From the NCBI RefSeq assembly GCF_019399895.1, contig NC_091864.1:11324001-11388000 (forward strand): a stretch of DNA of 64,000 bases, read 5' to 3'. Positions 63,886 to 64,000 of this stretch are shown one piece after another; the first letter of the stretch is position 1, and each line of letters starts with the position of its first letter. Under the pieces are notes generated by a model. The model made no database searches. It was given only the letters and a program-made list of their open reading frames with translations, and was not told the origin of the DNA. The DNA comes from Cardiocondyla obscurior. Lineage: Eukaryota > Arthropoda > Insecta > Hymenoptera > Formicidae. The translations under genes were made by a program, and so were the position numbers.

Positions 63886-64000
63886 AATTACGTCGCCGCG
63901 ATTAATCCGAACGCGATTACGCGCTTCTTCGCTTCTTCATCTCGACTGTTGGAGTAAGATACTTGCCGCCGCGTGCTACTCGCGCGATCTTGCCGTCGCT

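Overview
The window reads as nuclear DNA of an insect, most likely a hymenopteran and possibly an ant. Genes are split by GT-AG introns of tens of bases to several kilobases. Both strands carry genes. The recognisable proteins (tetraspanin, THEM6, Tdp1, two Arrowhead LIM-homeobox factors) all look insect-like. Composition changes along the window: roughly the first 34 kb is AT-rich with dense short genes, and the rest is CpG-rich, with long introns and long non-coding stretches around the two developmental regulators. Most long open frames in the CpG-rich half are chance readings without splice support. Species assignment is inference from style, not from a match. All gene models below were assembled by hand from splice sites and reading-frame phase.

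Layout. (1) 0.6-6.5 kb: four short plus-strand genes in tandem, each with a signal peptide in exon 1, phase-0 introns throughout, and a hydrophobic or amphipathic tail. None belongs to a family I recognise. A 243-bp TA-flanked fold-back element and an orphan 68-codon ORF follow. (2) 8.1-11.4 kb, minus: a four-exon tetraspanin. (3) 17.8-23.8 kb, minus: two tandem THEM6-like hot-dog proteins that differ by one intron. (4) 27.0-29.5 kb, minus: a seven-exon tyrosyl-DNA phosphodiesterase 1 that carries an N-terminal PBZ poly(ADP-ribose)-binding finger. (5) 30.0-30.3 kb: a second copy of the fold-back element, in the space between Tdp1 and the next gene. (6) 32.3-34.4 kb, plus: a four-exon gene for a 538-aa charged, apparently disordered protein of unknown family, with likely 5' UTR exons near 31.3 and 31.4 kb. 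(7) 34.4-45 kb: about 10.5 kb with no gene I can support, containing a long hairpin-forming inverted repeat. (8) 45-54.6 kb, plus, and 56.5-63.9 kb, minus: two convergent Arrowhead (Lhx6/8-class) LIM-homeodomain paralogues, each starting with a two-codon Met-Lys exon followed by a long intron.

The most noteworthy points are the PBZ-Tdp1 architecture, which joins PAR sensing to repair of topoisomerase-1 adducts in one chain, the convergent Awh pair with diverged tails and one lost or gained intron, the undescribed secretory gene cluster, the two-copy TA-flanked element, and the 538-aa orphan gene. I found no prokaryotic, viral, CRISPR or rRNA features, and no tRNA that I could recognise by eye.
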